From NCBI RefSeq assembly GCF_018617855.1, contig NZ_JACSKY010000017.1, positions 1 to 32,054 on the forward strand: a DNA stretch of 32,054 nt, in the 5' to 3' direction. The position numbers were made by a program, and so were the translations under genes. Below the pieces are notes generated by a model. It worked only from the letters and a program-made list of their open reading frames with translations, did not search any database and was not told where the DNA came from. Position 1 is the stretch's first letter. Every line of letters starts with the position of its first letter. Positions 15,651 to 23,604 of the stretch are shown in pieces. Source of the DNA: Exiguobacterium qingdaonense. Lineage in GTDB: Bacteria; Bacillota; Bacilli; Exiguobacteriales; Exiguobacteriaceae.

Positions 15651-16106
15651 ATGGAGACAACGCATTATGTACGTGTTTCCCCAGAAGTATGGGTATCGTT
15701 CAATCAAGATCCGGAGATGATTTTAGACTGGTTATTGCATATGCATGAGCAGTATCGTAATCGGGACGACACACTGACGCTCCCGAATATCGAGTCGTTC
15801 CAGCGTGTGCTCAGTCAAATTGAAGTGTATATCGATGGGGCCGACACATACAATATGGAAATGGCGCTCGTTGGTGAAGAGTTGATTGTGAACGAAGCGC
15901 AGGCGGTCGTTGTCGGTATCTTGACCCCGCAGCTGCTTCACATCGTCAAAGATACGTTGCATGCGTTCGGTCGAGATGACGTGAAGGACATGGCGTTCGT
16001 GGCGAAAGATGAGTTTGAGACAATCTGGGAAGACTGGACAAGGTTGCAACAGTTCTGTGAGACGGCCGCGTCTCAAGAAGAACTCGTCCTCATTTATTAT
16101 GAATAA
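15651..16106 (+). CDS. Hypothetical protein, weakly DUF1877-like
   Basis: The 151-residue acidic soluble protein starts METTHYVRVSPEVWVSF. The second half (ILTPQLLHIVKDTLHAFGRDDVK..., then an acidic helix and ...ASQEELVLIYYE) resembles the C-terminal pattern of DUF1877/YfbM proteins (LTPEEV...AL..., ending in a strand near the C-terminus). The match is by eye and weak, and the family has no known function. AAAGGGGG lies about ten bases before the ATG. Confidence 0.55.
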   Translation: METTHYVRVSPEVWVSFNQDPEMILDWLLHMHEQYRNRDDTLTLPNIESFQRVLSQIEVYIDGADTYNMEMALVGEELIVNEAQAVVVGILTPQLLHIVKDTLHAFGRDDVKDMAFVAKDEFETIWEDWTRLQQFCETAASQEELVLIYYE

Positions 16107-16154
16107 GGGTGGATCCGATTTAGTAAGCTGTGAAAAAAGGAACTCACTAGGGAC

Positions 16155-16244
16155 GTGAACTTCTGGCTGATGAGCATCATGGCATCGCTCCTAATCTTGC
16201 TTTTCGTCACATTGAAGAGGCTAGACCGTCGAATAGAAGCATAA
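16155..16244 (+). CDS. Candidate 29-residue single-helix membrane peptide
   Basis: GTG 16155 to TAA 16242-16244 encodes 29 residues: a hydrophobic helix (WLMSIMASLLILLFVTL) followed by KRLDRRIEA. A membrane helix with a charged tail is typical of real small bacterial proteins and unlikely by chance. The weak points are the GTG start and the ribosome binding site: AGGG is too close and AAAAAAGGAA is rather far. A terminator starts right after the stop, which supports the end of a transcript here. Confidence 0.4.
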   Translation: MNFWLMSIMASLLILLFVTLKRLDRRIEA

Positions 16245-16280
16245 AAAATCCCGAGACGAGTTGACTCGTTTCGGGATTTT
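16245..16280. terminator. Bidirectional terminator
   Basis: AAAATCCCGA (16245-16254) pairs with TCGGGATTTT (16271-16280), and the stem continues inward through ACGAGT/ACTCGT. A and T runs on both sides serve the plus-strand small ORF and the minus-strand znuA-like gene. Confidence 0.9.
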
Positions 16281-16282
16281 GA

Positions 16283-17425
16283 TTATTTCAAAGCTGTTTC
16301 GAGTGCCTTGACGTTTTCACGCATCAAGTCGAAGTAGCTCATTTCCATTTGTTCTTTCGTGACCGATTCTAAATTATGAATCGTCACGCTCTCCGCACCG
16401 ATCTCTTCTTTCACGACTTCAGCCACTTTCGGTGTGACCGTGTCTTCGAAGGCGATGTAGTTCAAGTCGTGGAGGCGTGCCTCTTCGATAATTCGTTTAA
16501 GGGCTTGTTGTGACGGTTCTTCAGATGGTGTGAGACCAGCGATTGGCAACTGCTCGAAACCGTATCGTTCAGCCAAATACCCATAAGCGGCGTGTGTTAC
16601 GAGAAGTTCTGATTTCGTCCCGTTTTCGACCGCTGCTTTGAACTCGCTATCGAGCGACTCAGCTTCTTCTTTAAATGTACTCAAGCGATCAGCGAACTCA
16701 TCTTTATAATCAGGTGCTTCTTCACTGAAAGCTGCTTCAACGGCTTCCGCCATCGTGATGGCATTCATTGGGTCGAGCCAAACGTGCGGGTCGTACTGAC
16801 CGTGGTCATGATCATGATGAGCGTGCTCGTCTTCCGAGTGTCCTTCTTCTTCATGGGCGTGCTCGTCTTCTGAGTGCCCTTCTTCTTCATGAGCGTGCTC
16901 GTCTTCCGAGTGTCCTTCTTCTTCATGGGCGTGCTCGTCTTCTGAGTGTCCTTCTTCTTCATGGGCGTGCTCGTCTTCTGAGTGTCCTTCTTCTTCATGA
17001 GCGTGCTCGTCTTCCGAGTGTCCTTCTTCTTCATGGACATGCACCGTTTCTGAAGCGTTCAACAATGTGACATCTTCCGCTGTTTTGATGAAAGCTACAT
17101 TTTCGCCACTCAAGCTCTCTTCCATCGATTCGACATAAGGCTCAAAGTCATGCCCGATTGTTAAAAAGAGATCCGCTTCTGCGATTTGAGTCATCTGCTT
17201 AGAAGTAGGTTCGTACGTATGCGGGTCTGCTCCAGGTGGGATGACCATCTCCACGTTGACTCGGTCGCCGCCAATTTCTTCAGCCATCGATTTTAATGCG
17301 AAGGTTGAAGCATAGACAGTCATTTTGTCATCTGATGACTCCGAGGAACTGTCCGTTTCTGTATTCCCACATGCGCCGAGCAAGAGTGTACCTGCTGCGA
17401 CAGCACCTAGCCATGTCTTTTTCAT
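16283..17425 (-). CDS. znuA: Zinc ABC transporter substrate-binding lipoprotein (ZnuA/AdcA/TroA type)
   Basis: The protein has 380 residues. Residues 1-19 are a lipoprotein signal with lipobox LGAC (C19 lipidated). The cluster A-I fold has metal ligands H69 (GADPHTYEP), His in DPHVWLDP (about 214), His in VTHAAYGYLAERYG and the acidic FEDTVTPKVAEVV. Between the first two ligands is a loop (residues 129-200) of six H-A/V-H-EEEGHSEDE repeats followed by HAHHDHDHG, a low-affinity zinc-collecting loop as in other ZnuA proteins but strikingly regular. It delivers Zn2+ (less likely Mn2+) to an ABC permease that is not in this window. A Zur-like box lies just after its promoter. Confidence 0.93.
   Translation of the reverse strand: MKKTWLGAVAAGTLLLGACGNTETDSSSESSDDKMTVYASTFALKSMAEEIGGDRVNVEMVIPPGADPHTYEPTSKQMTQIAEADLFLTIGHDFEPYVESMEESLSGENVAFIKTAEDVTLLNASETVHVHEEEGHSEDEHAHEEEGHSEDEHAHEEEGHSEDEHAHEEEGHSEDEHAHEEEGHSEDEHAHEEEGHSEDEHAHHDHDHGQYDPHVWLDPMNAITMAEAVEAAFSEEAPDYKDEFADRLSTFKEEAESLDSEFKAAVENGTKSELLVTHAAYGYLAERYGFEQLPIAGLTPSEEPSQQALKRIIEEARLHDLNYIAFEDTVTPKVAEVVKEEIGAESVTIHNLESVTKEQMEMSYFDLMRENVKALETALK
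16826..17041 (-). repeat. Six tandem 36-bp units in the znuA-like gene
   Basis: Six contiguous 36-bp units, nearly identical at DNA level (variants at a few wobble positions such as CCGAG/CTGAG and GAGCG/GGGCG), each encode HAHEEEGHSEDE, the first HVH. Because the unit is a multiple of three, gain or loss of copies keeps the reading frame. Confidence 0.95.
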
Positions 17426-17462
17426 CTTTCATCGTCCACCTTTCAAATTATCTGAATATTAA

Positions 17463-17479
17463 ACCGTAACTGTTACGTT
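17463..17479 (-). promoter_or_regulatory. Zur-like operator
   Basis: CGTAACTGTTACG (17465-17477) is a perfect palindrome around a central T and matches the Zur box core CGTAATNATTACG at 11 of 13 positions. It lies about 11-27 bases downstream of the expected transcription start, where Zur with zinc would block transcription. Confidence 0.7.
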
Positions 17480-17496
17480 CTATTGATGCGACTAAT

Positions 17497-17525
17497 ATTA
17501 TAGTGTGACCTTTGGAGCAAGTCAA
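17497..17525 (-). promoter_or_regulatory. znuA promoter
   Basis: On the minus strand, TTGACT (17525-17520) and TATAAT (17502-17497) are 17 bases apart, a near-perfect sigma-A promoter. Confidence 0.8.
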
Positions 17526-17597
17526 GTCCGACTTCTGATGGATGGATTTTTGAAAAAAACGGGAATATGATTAAAAAAAGGACGAGGAGTGGATTGT

Positions 17598-18533
17598 ATG
17601 AGAAAGGAGACTGCCTGGTTCGTCGGTGGTGCGGCATTGGCCGCGGCAACGGCAGCCGGGGCTAGCGTGTGGAGCCAATACGGATCACTTGTCAGGTGGC
17701 AAGAACCTGAAATGCCCGTTCGACCGACGACACGCCGGCGTCACACGTACACGTATAAGATTGTCAACGATCATCCGCTCCAGTTTGACTTGTATCTTCC
17801 TCCCGGAGACGGACCATTTCCAGTCGCAGTCTATGCACACGGGGGGGCGTATGTAAGAGGGAGTCGCAGTATGGTGACGTTGTTTCATCCGTTACTTGAC
17901 CACTTTTTGGGGAAAGGAATTGCTGTTGTCAGTATTGACTACCGATTGTTTGAGGATGGAGTATATTTCCCTGACAATATCATCGATGTCTCGGATGCGC
18001 TTAGCTATTTAAAACAACATGAATCAATCCTGACGCTCGATACGAGTCAGTTGCTCGTATGGGGCGATTCTGCTGGAGCGGCTTTAATGCTCACGACCGC
18101 GCTCGACCGTCATAAACAGTTTGTAGGTGAACTCGGGGACGACCTTCCGACAATCAAAGGCGTTATCGCATTGTATCCACCGACGAACTTTTTGTTGTTC
18201 AAATTTATTCAAACATGGCTAGCTCATCTGAAATTTTACGAAGGCAGCCGTGAAGAGTGGCGGGAACTGATGGTGAAATGCTCACCGGTATCTCATCTAT
18301 ATGCTGACGCGCCCCCGATTCTACTGTTACATGGGAAGAAAGATCCGATCGTCCCGTTCGGTCAAGCGCTTCATTTCGTCGAACATGCAAGTGATGTCGG
18401 GGCGAACGTTCAACTCATCTCATTTCCAAATGGGACCCATTCGCTTGCAAGCTTTCTTCAGTCTGATAATCCAATCAAAGAAGAGCAATTGATGACACGA
18501 ATCAATCGCTTTATTGAAGAATGTCTCGGATGA
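17598..18533 (+). CDS. Membrane-anchored alpha/beta hydrolase (esterase/lipase)
   Basis: The 311-residue protein starts with an uncleaved-looking signal anchor (AWFVGGAALAAATAAGASVW), so the enzyme is probably outside the cell. The hydrolase-fold-3 features are clear: oxyanion motif H81-GG, nucleophile S158 in GDSAG, acid D249 (GKKDPIVP) and H281 (PNGTHS). Such enzymes cleave short-chain esters or peptides; the substrate is unknown. ATG 17598 is chosen, eight bases after GAGGAG; an in-frame GTG (17589) overlaps the ribosome binding site. The gene is divergent from znuA. Confidence 0.88.
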   Translation: MRKETAWFVGGAALAAATAAGASVWSQYGSLVRWQEPEMPVRPTTRRRHTYTYKIVNDHPLQFDLYLPPGDGPFPVAVYAHGGAYVRGSRSMVTLFHPLLDHFLGKGIAVVSIDYRLFEDGVYFPDNIIDVSDALSYLKQHESILTLDTSQLLVWGDSAGAALMLTTALDRHKQFVGELGDDLPTIKGVIALYPPTNFLLFKFIQTWLAHLKFYEGSREEWRELMVKCSPVSHLYADAPPILLLHGKKDPIVPFGQALHFVEHASDVGANVQLISFPNGTHSLASFLQSDNPIKEEQLMTRINRFIEECLG

Positions 18534-18596
18534 CATTGCGATTTTTAGGGAAGATGGTACGATGGGGGATGATTGAAAGAGTAAGGAGTGGAAGTA

Positions 18597-19196
18597 GTGA
18601 CAGAGTTATGTTTAGTTAGGCATGGTCAAACCGATTGGAATCGTTTAGAAATTATTCAAGGGCGTGAAGACAATCCGTTGAATGAACTCGGACGTCAACA
18701 GGCAGAAGAAAGTGCAGTTTTTTTGAGTCAAGAAGAATGGGACATCGTCGTATCGAGTCCATTGTCGCGTGCGGTCCACACTGCGGAAGCAATCGCAACA
18801 GCCTGTGGTATTGAGCATGAAGCGATTCGGTTAGATGAAAGGTTTATTGAACGTGAATTTGGAGCAGCATCGGGTGAGCCCGTAAAAGGCATCTATGAGG
18901 CGGTCCAAGCAGATGACCAAACTCGAATCCCCGGACTTGAGACGGAGGATGAGATGCGTGCCCGTGTATTGGAAGGGATGCAACATTTGGTTGACTCGCA
19001 TCCAGGGAAACGCATCATCGTAGTGTGTCATTCTCATGCAATCAAAGCAGCGCTCTCCGCAATCGATGATACGTACACGTTCCGTCACGCGATGCGAAAC
19101 GCCTGTTCGAATTATATTATCCATCAACACGGTCAGTTTGAGATAAGGGCGGTCAACGTGGCTGACCATATCACCGACCCGACCATCATGAAATGA
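18597..19196 (+). CDS. Histidine phosphatase family protein (phosphoglycerate mutase-like)
   Basis: The 199-residue protein has the RHG motif with the phospho-accepting His (LVRHGQTDWN, H9), the conserved Arg in SSPLSRAVHTAEAIA, FGAASGEP with catalytic Glu nearby, and the second His (VVCHSHAI). This is the cofactor-independent-like PhoE/GpmB/CobC group; without further evidence it should be treated as a phosphatase of unknown substrate rather than a glycolytic mutase. GTG 18597 lies eight bases after AAGGAG. The next gene starts ten bases after its stop, so they probably share a transcript. Confidence 0.88.
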   Translation: MTELCLVRHGQTDWNRLEIIQGREDNPLNELGRQQAEESAVFLSQEEWDIVVSSPLSRAVHTAEAIATACGIEHEAIRLDERFIEREFGAASGEPVKGIYEAVQADDQTRIPGLETEDEMRARVLEGMQHLVDSHPGKRIIVVCHSHAIKAALSAIDDTYTFRHAMRNACSNYIIHQHGQFEIRAVNVADHITDPTIMK

Positions 19197-19206
19197 GGAG
19201 CATGTC

Positions 19207-19683
19207 ATGACGACATTATTATGGGTATTCATTATCGCATCATTCGTGGTCGCTTTTGCCGGACTCATTTATCCGATCATCCCGAGTGTCCTATTTTTAT
19301 TCATCGGGTACATGATTTACGGATTCGGTTTCTCGTTTGAACCATTGACCTGGACATTTTGGGTATGGCAGTCGGTCTTCCTCGTCTTCTTGTTCGGTGT
19401 CGACTATGTTGTCACCAGGGCCACAGTTGATAAGAGGGGCGGTTCAGAGCGGGCGAAATGGGGAGCGACAATCGGTTTGATTGCGGGACCGTTTATCTTT
19501 CCGCTCGTTGGGGTTTTGATTTTCCCGTTCATTTTCGCGTTTCTAGCGGAATTGACACTCGGAAAAACGACACGTGAGGCATGGAGTATCGGTGTTGGTA
19601 CAGTTCTCGCCTTTCTCGGCAGCACGCTCTTAAAAGTGATCGGGATGACGATGATGGTAATCCTGTTCTTTATCTATATTTGA
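19207..19683 (+). CDS. yqgC: DUF456 membrane protein (YqgC-like)
   Basis: The 158-residue protein has about five helices. The DUF456 landmarks are visible: AGLIYPIIPSVLFLFIGYMIYG in the first third, and the glycine-rich KWGATIGLIAGPFIFPLVGVLIFPFIFAFLAEL in the middle. The function is unknown. GAGGAG lies seven bases upstream of the ATG. Confidence 0.85.
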   Translation: MTTLLWVFIIASFVVAFAGLIYPIIPSVLFLFIGYMIYGFGFSFEPLTWTFWVWQSVFLVFLFGVDYVVTRATVDKRGGSERAKWGATIGLIAGPFIFPLVGVLIFPFIFAFLAELTLGKTTREAWSIGVGTVLAFLGSTLLKVIGMTMMVILFFIYI

Positions 19684-19709
19684 GACGGGGGTGTCTTCTC
19701 CGTCTTTTT
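19683..19709 (+). terminator. Rho-independent terminator
   Basis: AGACGG (19683-19688, extendable with G-T pairs) pairs with CCGTCT (19700-19705), followed by five T. Confidence 0.7.
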
Positions 19710-19747
19710 GTTTGAAAGGTGAACGGTTTTGGGGAAAGAAAAATAGA

Positions 19748-19769
19748 GTCATTCGATTACTCGAATGAC
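19748..19769 (-). terminator. Rho-independent terminator of ywpF
   Basis: GTCATTCGA (19748-19756) pairs with TCGAATGAC (19761-19769). Read on the minus strand it is followed by CTCTATTTTT. The stop codon of the minus-strand gene lies in the loop. Confidence 0.8.
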
Positions 19770-20230
19770 CCGGTCTTGACCAGTTGATTGAAGGCGGAGC
19801 GGCTGAACGTTTGTTGGATTTCAACTTTTTTCTCAAAGAAAGCCGGCTTTAAATTCGAGGTGGCGACCCCGTCTTGAATCAACGAGTCGAGCACTTGTTT
19901 TGTCGCATCCTGTTTAGGCATCAACATGAGCCCTTCGGCGACAAATGTGTGATGGTCGCTCAAAGCTCGCTCGCTTGTGAACGTCAAGGCAAGTGCTGCC
20001 GGTGCGTTTGTCGGAGATGTGATAACCGCTTCAGCAAGGATGAGAATTCGTTTATTTAAGTAATGGTGGAGCGTGACGGCAGATTCGGTCGGAACGAGCA
20101 TTTCAAGAAGCCACTCTGAATCGTGCTCTTTCGAGATGATCAACCCGTCGAGTAGGTCGATCGGCAGATTTAGTTCGTTGCCGTACTCGTCTTGGACGAG
20201 ACGGACTTGAACGAGACGAAATGTTTTCAT
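19757..20230 (-). CDS. ywpF: YwpF-like protein
   Basis: The 157-residue protein starts MKTFRLVQVRLVQDEYG. It has the YwpF-family pattern LPIDLLDGLIISKEHDSEWLLEMLV and ends in a polar helix (FSRSAFNQLVKTGSFE). The function is unknown. The start is set at 20230 because AAGGAA lies eight bases upstream; the longer frame (to 20272) has no ribosome binding site and adds an unrelated-looking N-terminus. Confidence 0.8.
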   Translation of the reverse strand: MKTFRLVQVRLVQDEYGNELNLPIDLLDGLIISKEHDSEWLLEMLVPTESAVTLHHYLNKRILILAEAVITSPTNAPAALALTFTSERALSDHHTFVAEGLMLMPKQDATKQVLDSLIQDGVATSNLKPAFFEKKVEIQQTFSRSAFNQLVKTGSFE

Positions 20231-20343
20231 AGAATCGTTCCTTTCCGCGTTTTCTTTAGACCATCTTAACACAGTCTGATGAATAGAATATGTTAAGATA
20301 ACGGGGAAGAATCAAAAGAATAGAGAGTGAGGGAGGCATCGAG

Positions 20344-20646
20344 ATGAGTTGGGTTGTTGGCGTAATCGGATATGTGGCGATTCTCGCAATTGTCTACTAT
20401 GGTGTCCTTTTCTTTAAAGTGAAGCAAGAACGGAGTCGGGCCGGTTATCGAATTTTTCTTTTGCTTGCCGGACTGTTTATGGTCAGTGGGAGCGACTATA
20501 TCATTGCGCTGTTCCAAGGGGATACTGAAGCGACGTTTTGGCAACGGACCGTCTACTTTGTCTTGATATTACTCTCGTTATCGGTGGCGCTTTACTTTCG
20601 GAGAAAAGAAGATCAAAACCAAGCGGGCGAAATGACGATGGTATAA
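20344..20646 (+). CDS. Small membrane protein, three helices
   Basis: This 100-residue protein is not recognised. It has three hydrophobic segments (about 4-24, 36-57 and 69-86) and a polar tail RRKEDQNQAGEMTMV. GGGAGG lies about eight bases before the ATG. It is a single-gene unit ended by a strong terminator shared with pncB. Confidence 0.65.
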   Translation: MSWVVGVIGYVAILAIVYYGVLFFKVKQERSRAGYRIFLLLAGLFMVSGSDYIIALFQGDTEATFWQRTVYFVLILLSLSVALYFRRKEDQNQAGEMTMV

Positions 20647-20681
20647 AAACGGTTGTGGGAAATGTACCCACAACCGTTTTT
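20645..20681. terminator. Bidirectional terminator between convergent genes
   Basis: A 15-bp perfect stem, AAAAACGGTTGTGGG (20645-20659) with its complement (20667-20681), has a seven-base loop. A and T runs serve both strands; it ends the small membrane gene and pncB. Confidence 0.92.
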
Positions 20682-22125
20682 ATTTTGGAACTCGCGTTTT
20701 GCGAATCATATCGAGCTTTAGGTCCCACAGCGGTTTGCTGAACGTCACCGAATAGACTTCCGGTAGACGGAGACGCTTATACTCTTCCCACAAACCGTTC
20801 ATCTGTTCGTGATGGTACGCACGAATCTCACTTGTGCTCGGAAGGTCGTATACTCGTTTGCCATCAAGGAAAATCGGTTGCAACAAGCGCTTCACGTTAA
20901 AGTTGCGTGTCTTGATTTTGAATGCCGGGTCACGGACGTCAATCAAGTCGATCTCGGTATACGACTCGACCGGTTCATCGGCGAGGGCGATATAGTCGCC
21001 TTTGAACTTTTTCGTCTCGTTGTCGATGATGCGATACAACTCTTTTTTATGAGGTGTCGTCGTCTTCACTTTAGAAGAAGATACTTTGATGACCGGTTTC
21101 ATTTCTCCGGATTCATCCTCACGAGCGACGAGCTTATATACCATACCGAGCGCCGGCTGCTCATAGGCAGTGATTCCACGCGTCCCGACGAGGAATGTAT
21201 CGGCTTCTGCGCCTTGCATCCGTAAGTCTTGGATGACGTACTCATCCAAATCACCAGAGACGACAATTTTGACATAGTCGAGTCCAGCCTCATTCAGGGC
21301 TTTCCGGGCGCGTTTCGATAGATAGGCGAGGTCCCCTGAGTCAAGTCGAACGGACTTGAGACGGTGACCTTTTGCTTCAAGCTCTTTTGCGACTTTGATG
21401 GCGTTCGGGAGCCCAGACTTCAAGGTGTCGTACGTGTCGATAAGAAGACTCGTATGATCTGGGTACATCTCAGCGAATGAACGGAATGCACTCAATTCAT
21501 CGTCATGGAACTGAATGTCCGCGTGCTCCATCGTTCCTCCTGTCGGGACGTCAAAGTCACGGCCGGCAGACACGAGACTCGTCACATCAAAACCGGCGAT
21601 GTAAGCGGCACGCGTCCCGTAATAGGCGGCATCGATTCCTTGTGCGCGTCGTGCGCCGCCTTCAAGAAGCGTTTCGTTCGGTGCGGCTTGGCGAATCCGT
21701 GCATACTTTGTGGCGATGAGAGATTCATGGTTGGCGATGTTGAGAAGCGCCGTCTGGAACAGTTTCGCTTCAAAGATCGTCGACTCGATTCGGACGACTT
21801 GTTCATGGGGGAAGATGACTTCTCCTTCGCGCACACTATATAGTGAACCAGTGAACTTGAAGGTCCGAAGTACATCCTCGAATTCATCTTCGAAACCGAG
21901 CTGCTCTTTTAAGTAGGCGATGTCTGCTTCTGTGAACGAGACGTTCTCTAGGTAGTGAACGATATTCTCGAGCCCTGCGAAGACGACGTAGCCACCGCTG
22001 AATGGATTCGAGCGGTAGTAGAGGTCGAAGACGACCTTTTCGTTATGGCGACCTTGCTTCCAGTAGATATACATCCAACGCGGAAGGTAAAGGTCCGTGT
22101 GAAGTGCTAAATTACGATGTAACAT
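20680..22125 (-). CDS. pncB: Nicotinate phosphoribosyltransferase
   Basis: The 481-residue enzyme makes nicotinate mononucleotide from nicotinate and PRPP, with ATP use. Family features are the N-terminal ALHTDLYLPRWMY, FDVPTGGTMEHADIQF, KSVRLDSGDLAYLSKRARK, IVVSGDLDEY and TFLVGTRGITAYEQPALGMVYKL. The start at 22125 (MLHRNLALHTDLY) follows GAAAGGAAAT; the longer frame lacks a ribosome binding site. It lies 22 bases after the stop of pncA in the same direction, forming a two-gene salvage operon that feeds NAD synthesis. Confidence 0.93.
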   Translation of the reverse strand: MLHRNLALHTDLYLPRWMYIYWKQGRHNEKVVFDLYYRSNPFSGGYVVFAGLENIVHYLENVSFTEADIAYLKEQLGFEDEFEDVLRTFKFTGSLYSVREGEVIFPHEQVVRIESTIFEAKLFQTALLNIANHESLIATKYARIRQAAPNETLLEGGARRAQGIDAAYYGTRAAYIAGFDVTSLVSAGRDFDVPTGGTMEHADIQFHDDELSAFRSFAEMYPDHTSLLIDTYDTLKSGLPNAIKVAKELEAKGHRLKSVRLDSGDLAYLSKRARKALNEAGLDYVKIVVSGDLDEYVIQDLRMQGAEADTFLVGTRGITAYEQPALGMVYKLVAREDESGEMKPVIKVSSSKVKTTTPHKKELYRIIDNETKKFKGDYIALADEPVESYTEIDLIDVRDPAFKIKTRNFNVKRLLQPIFLDGKRVYDLPSTSEIRAYHHEQMNGLWEEYKRLRLPEVYSVTFSKPLWDLKLDMIRKTRVPK

Positions 22126-22147
22126 ATGATTTCCTTTCTGTTTTACG

Positions 22148-22681
22148 TCACTTTCCGACGACGGTCGCACCGAGTGTCGTGACGAAATGTTCGAGTGCCC
22201 ATTCATGACCTACCGAATTAAAGCTTTGGACGGCGTCGGCATGGACTACGATTTGATAACCGAGATTATAGGCATCGACGGCTGTATGGAGCACACAAAT
22301 ATCCGTGCAGACTCCGACAAGATGAATTTCTGTTATCCCTCGTTCTCGAAGACGAAGGTCGAGATCGGTCCCGGAGAAGGCGCTATATCGTGTCTTGTCA
22401 ATCCAATGGTCCGCCTGTTTCGATGCTTCTTTCACGGCACCGTATAACTCACGGCCCTCGGTTCCACGGATATTGTGCGGAGGGAACAACGTCGTTTCGG
22501 GATGGAACGTATCGCCTGCATCATGGACATCGTTTGCGATGACGACATAATCTTCCGTCGAGAACGTCCCAATCAACTCAACGATTCTTTCTTCAATCTC
22601 TTGCCCGGGTTTCCCACAAGTCAAACGACCACTGTCTGCGATAAAATCAAATGTATAATCAATGACAATCAATGCACGCAT
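22148..22681 (-). CDS. pncA: Nicotinamidase (isochorismatase-like hydrolase)
   Basis: This 177-residue protein has the catalytic triad of nicotinamidases: D8 (VIDYTFDF), K96 (IDKTRYSAF) and C129 (GVCTDICV), with a metal-site-like D51-x-H53 (NDVHDAGDTFH). It turns nicotinamide into nicotinate plus ammonia, the step before PncB, which is the next gene. Start 22681 (MRALIVIDY) has GAGAGGAG seven bases upstream; the longer frame to 22723 is not needed. Confidence 0.92.
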   Translation of the reverse strand: MRALIVIDYTFDFIADSGRLTCGKPGQEIEERIVELIGTFSTEDYVVIANDVHDAGDTFHPETTLFPPHNIRGTEGRELYGAVKEASKQADHWIDKTRYSAFSGTDLDLRLRERGITEIHLVGVCTDICVLHTAVDAYNLGYQIVVHADAVQSFNSVGHEWALEHFVTTLGATVVGK

Positions 22682-22821
22682 GGGAGATGCTCCTCTCTCG
22701 TAATGGAAGTGATAGTTATCCACCTCATTCTAAATCATTATACATCATGCGCGGAAGATTATTTTTCTTCGGTTTGGGTAGAGTAAGAAAGTAGACTGTA
22801 TAGGGAAAGGGGATTGTGACA

Positions 22822-23097
22822 ATGGTGTTATCACAAAGTGAATTGACAGACGAGCTGTCGCGGTTAGACGGCTGGGAAGAAGTGAACGGGGAGATTCAAA
22901 AGACATACCGGCTCGAAACGTTCCCGGAGGCAATCCAGTTTGTCCATCTCGTAGCAGATTTGGCAGAGTCGCTCGATCATCACCCAAATATTTTGATTGA
23001 GTATCGGAACGTGACATTGACCGTATCGACCCATGACGAGGGTGGTATCACGGAGAAAGACATCTCACTCGCAAAAGGGTGTGAGAAACTTGTCTAA
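22822..23097 (+). CDS. phhB: Pterin-4a-carbinolamine dehydratase
   Basis: The 91-residue protein has the family motif H53-H54-P (LDHHPNI), then VTLTVSTHDEGGITEKDISLAKG with the third conserved His. The enzyme dehydrates 4a-hydroxytetrahydropterin formed by aromatic amino-acid hydroxylases. No hydroxylase gene is nearby; in bacteria without one, such proteins may act in molybdopterin or other pterin recycling. ATG 22822 is nine bases after AAAGGGG; an in-frame GTG at 22816 is too close to it. Its 3' end overlaps the next gene. Confidence 0.9.
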   Translation: MVLSQSELTDELSRLDGWEEVNGEIQKTYRLETFPEAIQFVHLVADLAESLDHHPNILIEYRNVTLTVSTHDEGGITEKDISLAKGCEKLV

Positions 23098-23572
23098 ACT
23101 TTATATGACCTTTGCGTCAGGTAGCGTGGCCGAGCGTCTCCGAAAAGAACCGGGTGTGGTCGCGGCAAATGGACATGAGACGATCTTACTCGCAGAAGGA
23201 GAAAAATCTCCGTTCAAGAGTGGAAAAGTGTTTGAGATTGAAGAGGCATCTGGAGACTTTGTGAAAAAAGGGAACATTTTATACGCGAACGTGCCTGCGG
23301 ATGAAAATGCTCGCTCTCTCTTGTTCCACCAATTGTTGACGGAAAAGGCGCCGCTTGGTGTCGGGCACGAAGGGTTTTCAGCTTATCGATTAGGTGTCGA
23401 CCCGGACGACCATCATGCCGTCCTCTTTATTCAATTCACATCCGGCGGGAAACGTTTTCGTGACACAGCGGACTATGCGATTCTTGAAGACCGTCTGAAG
23501 CGGGCGGTCGAGCAACGCGGGGCAGGTCCGGTCATAAAACACTATGTCGTCACTGAGTCAGATAATCTATAA
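23090..23572 (+). CDS. HmoB/TRAP-like protein with a C-terminal antibiotic-biosynthesis-monooxygenase fold
   Basis: The protein has about 160 residues. The layout is like B. subtilis HmoB (YhgC) and staphylococcal TRAP: an N-terminal KLYMTFASG strand region, a middle VFEIEEASGDF segment, and a C-terminal dimeric alpha/beta barrel half (GHEGFSAYRLGVDP..HHAVLFIQFTSGGKRFRDTADYA). HmoB breaks down heme to release iron, but whether the heme ligand is kept here I cannot tell. The start is uncertain: TTG 23090 (MSKLYMTF) has AAAGGG about ten bases upstream; GTG 23081 and ATG 23105 are alternatives. It overlaps phhB by eight bases. Confidence 0.65.
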   Translation: MSKLYMTFASGSVAERLRKEPGVVAANGHETILLAEGEKSPFKSGKVFEIEEASGDFVKKGNILYANVPADENARSLLFHQLLTEKAPLGVGHEGFSAYRLGVDPDDHHAVLFIQFTSGGKRFRDTADYAILEDRLKRAVEQRGAGPVIKHYVVTESDNL

Positions 23573-23604
23573 TAAAGATAACGTCATGTTAGGGGAGGAT
23601 TTTT

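Noticed and set aside
16826..17041. Tandem repeats considered as a CRISPR array
   Set aside because: The units are contiguous with no spacers and encode an in-frame protein repeat.
16768..17070. Plus- and minus-strand frames with repeating RLPSVLLLHGRA or KKKDTQKTSTP peptides
   Set aside because: They are other-frame readings of the 36-bp repeats in the znuA-like gene; they lack ribosome binding sites.
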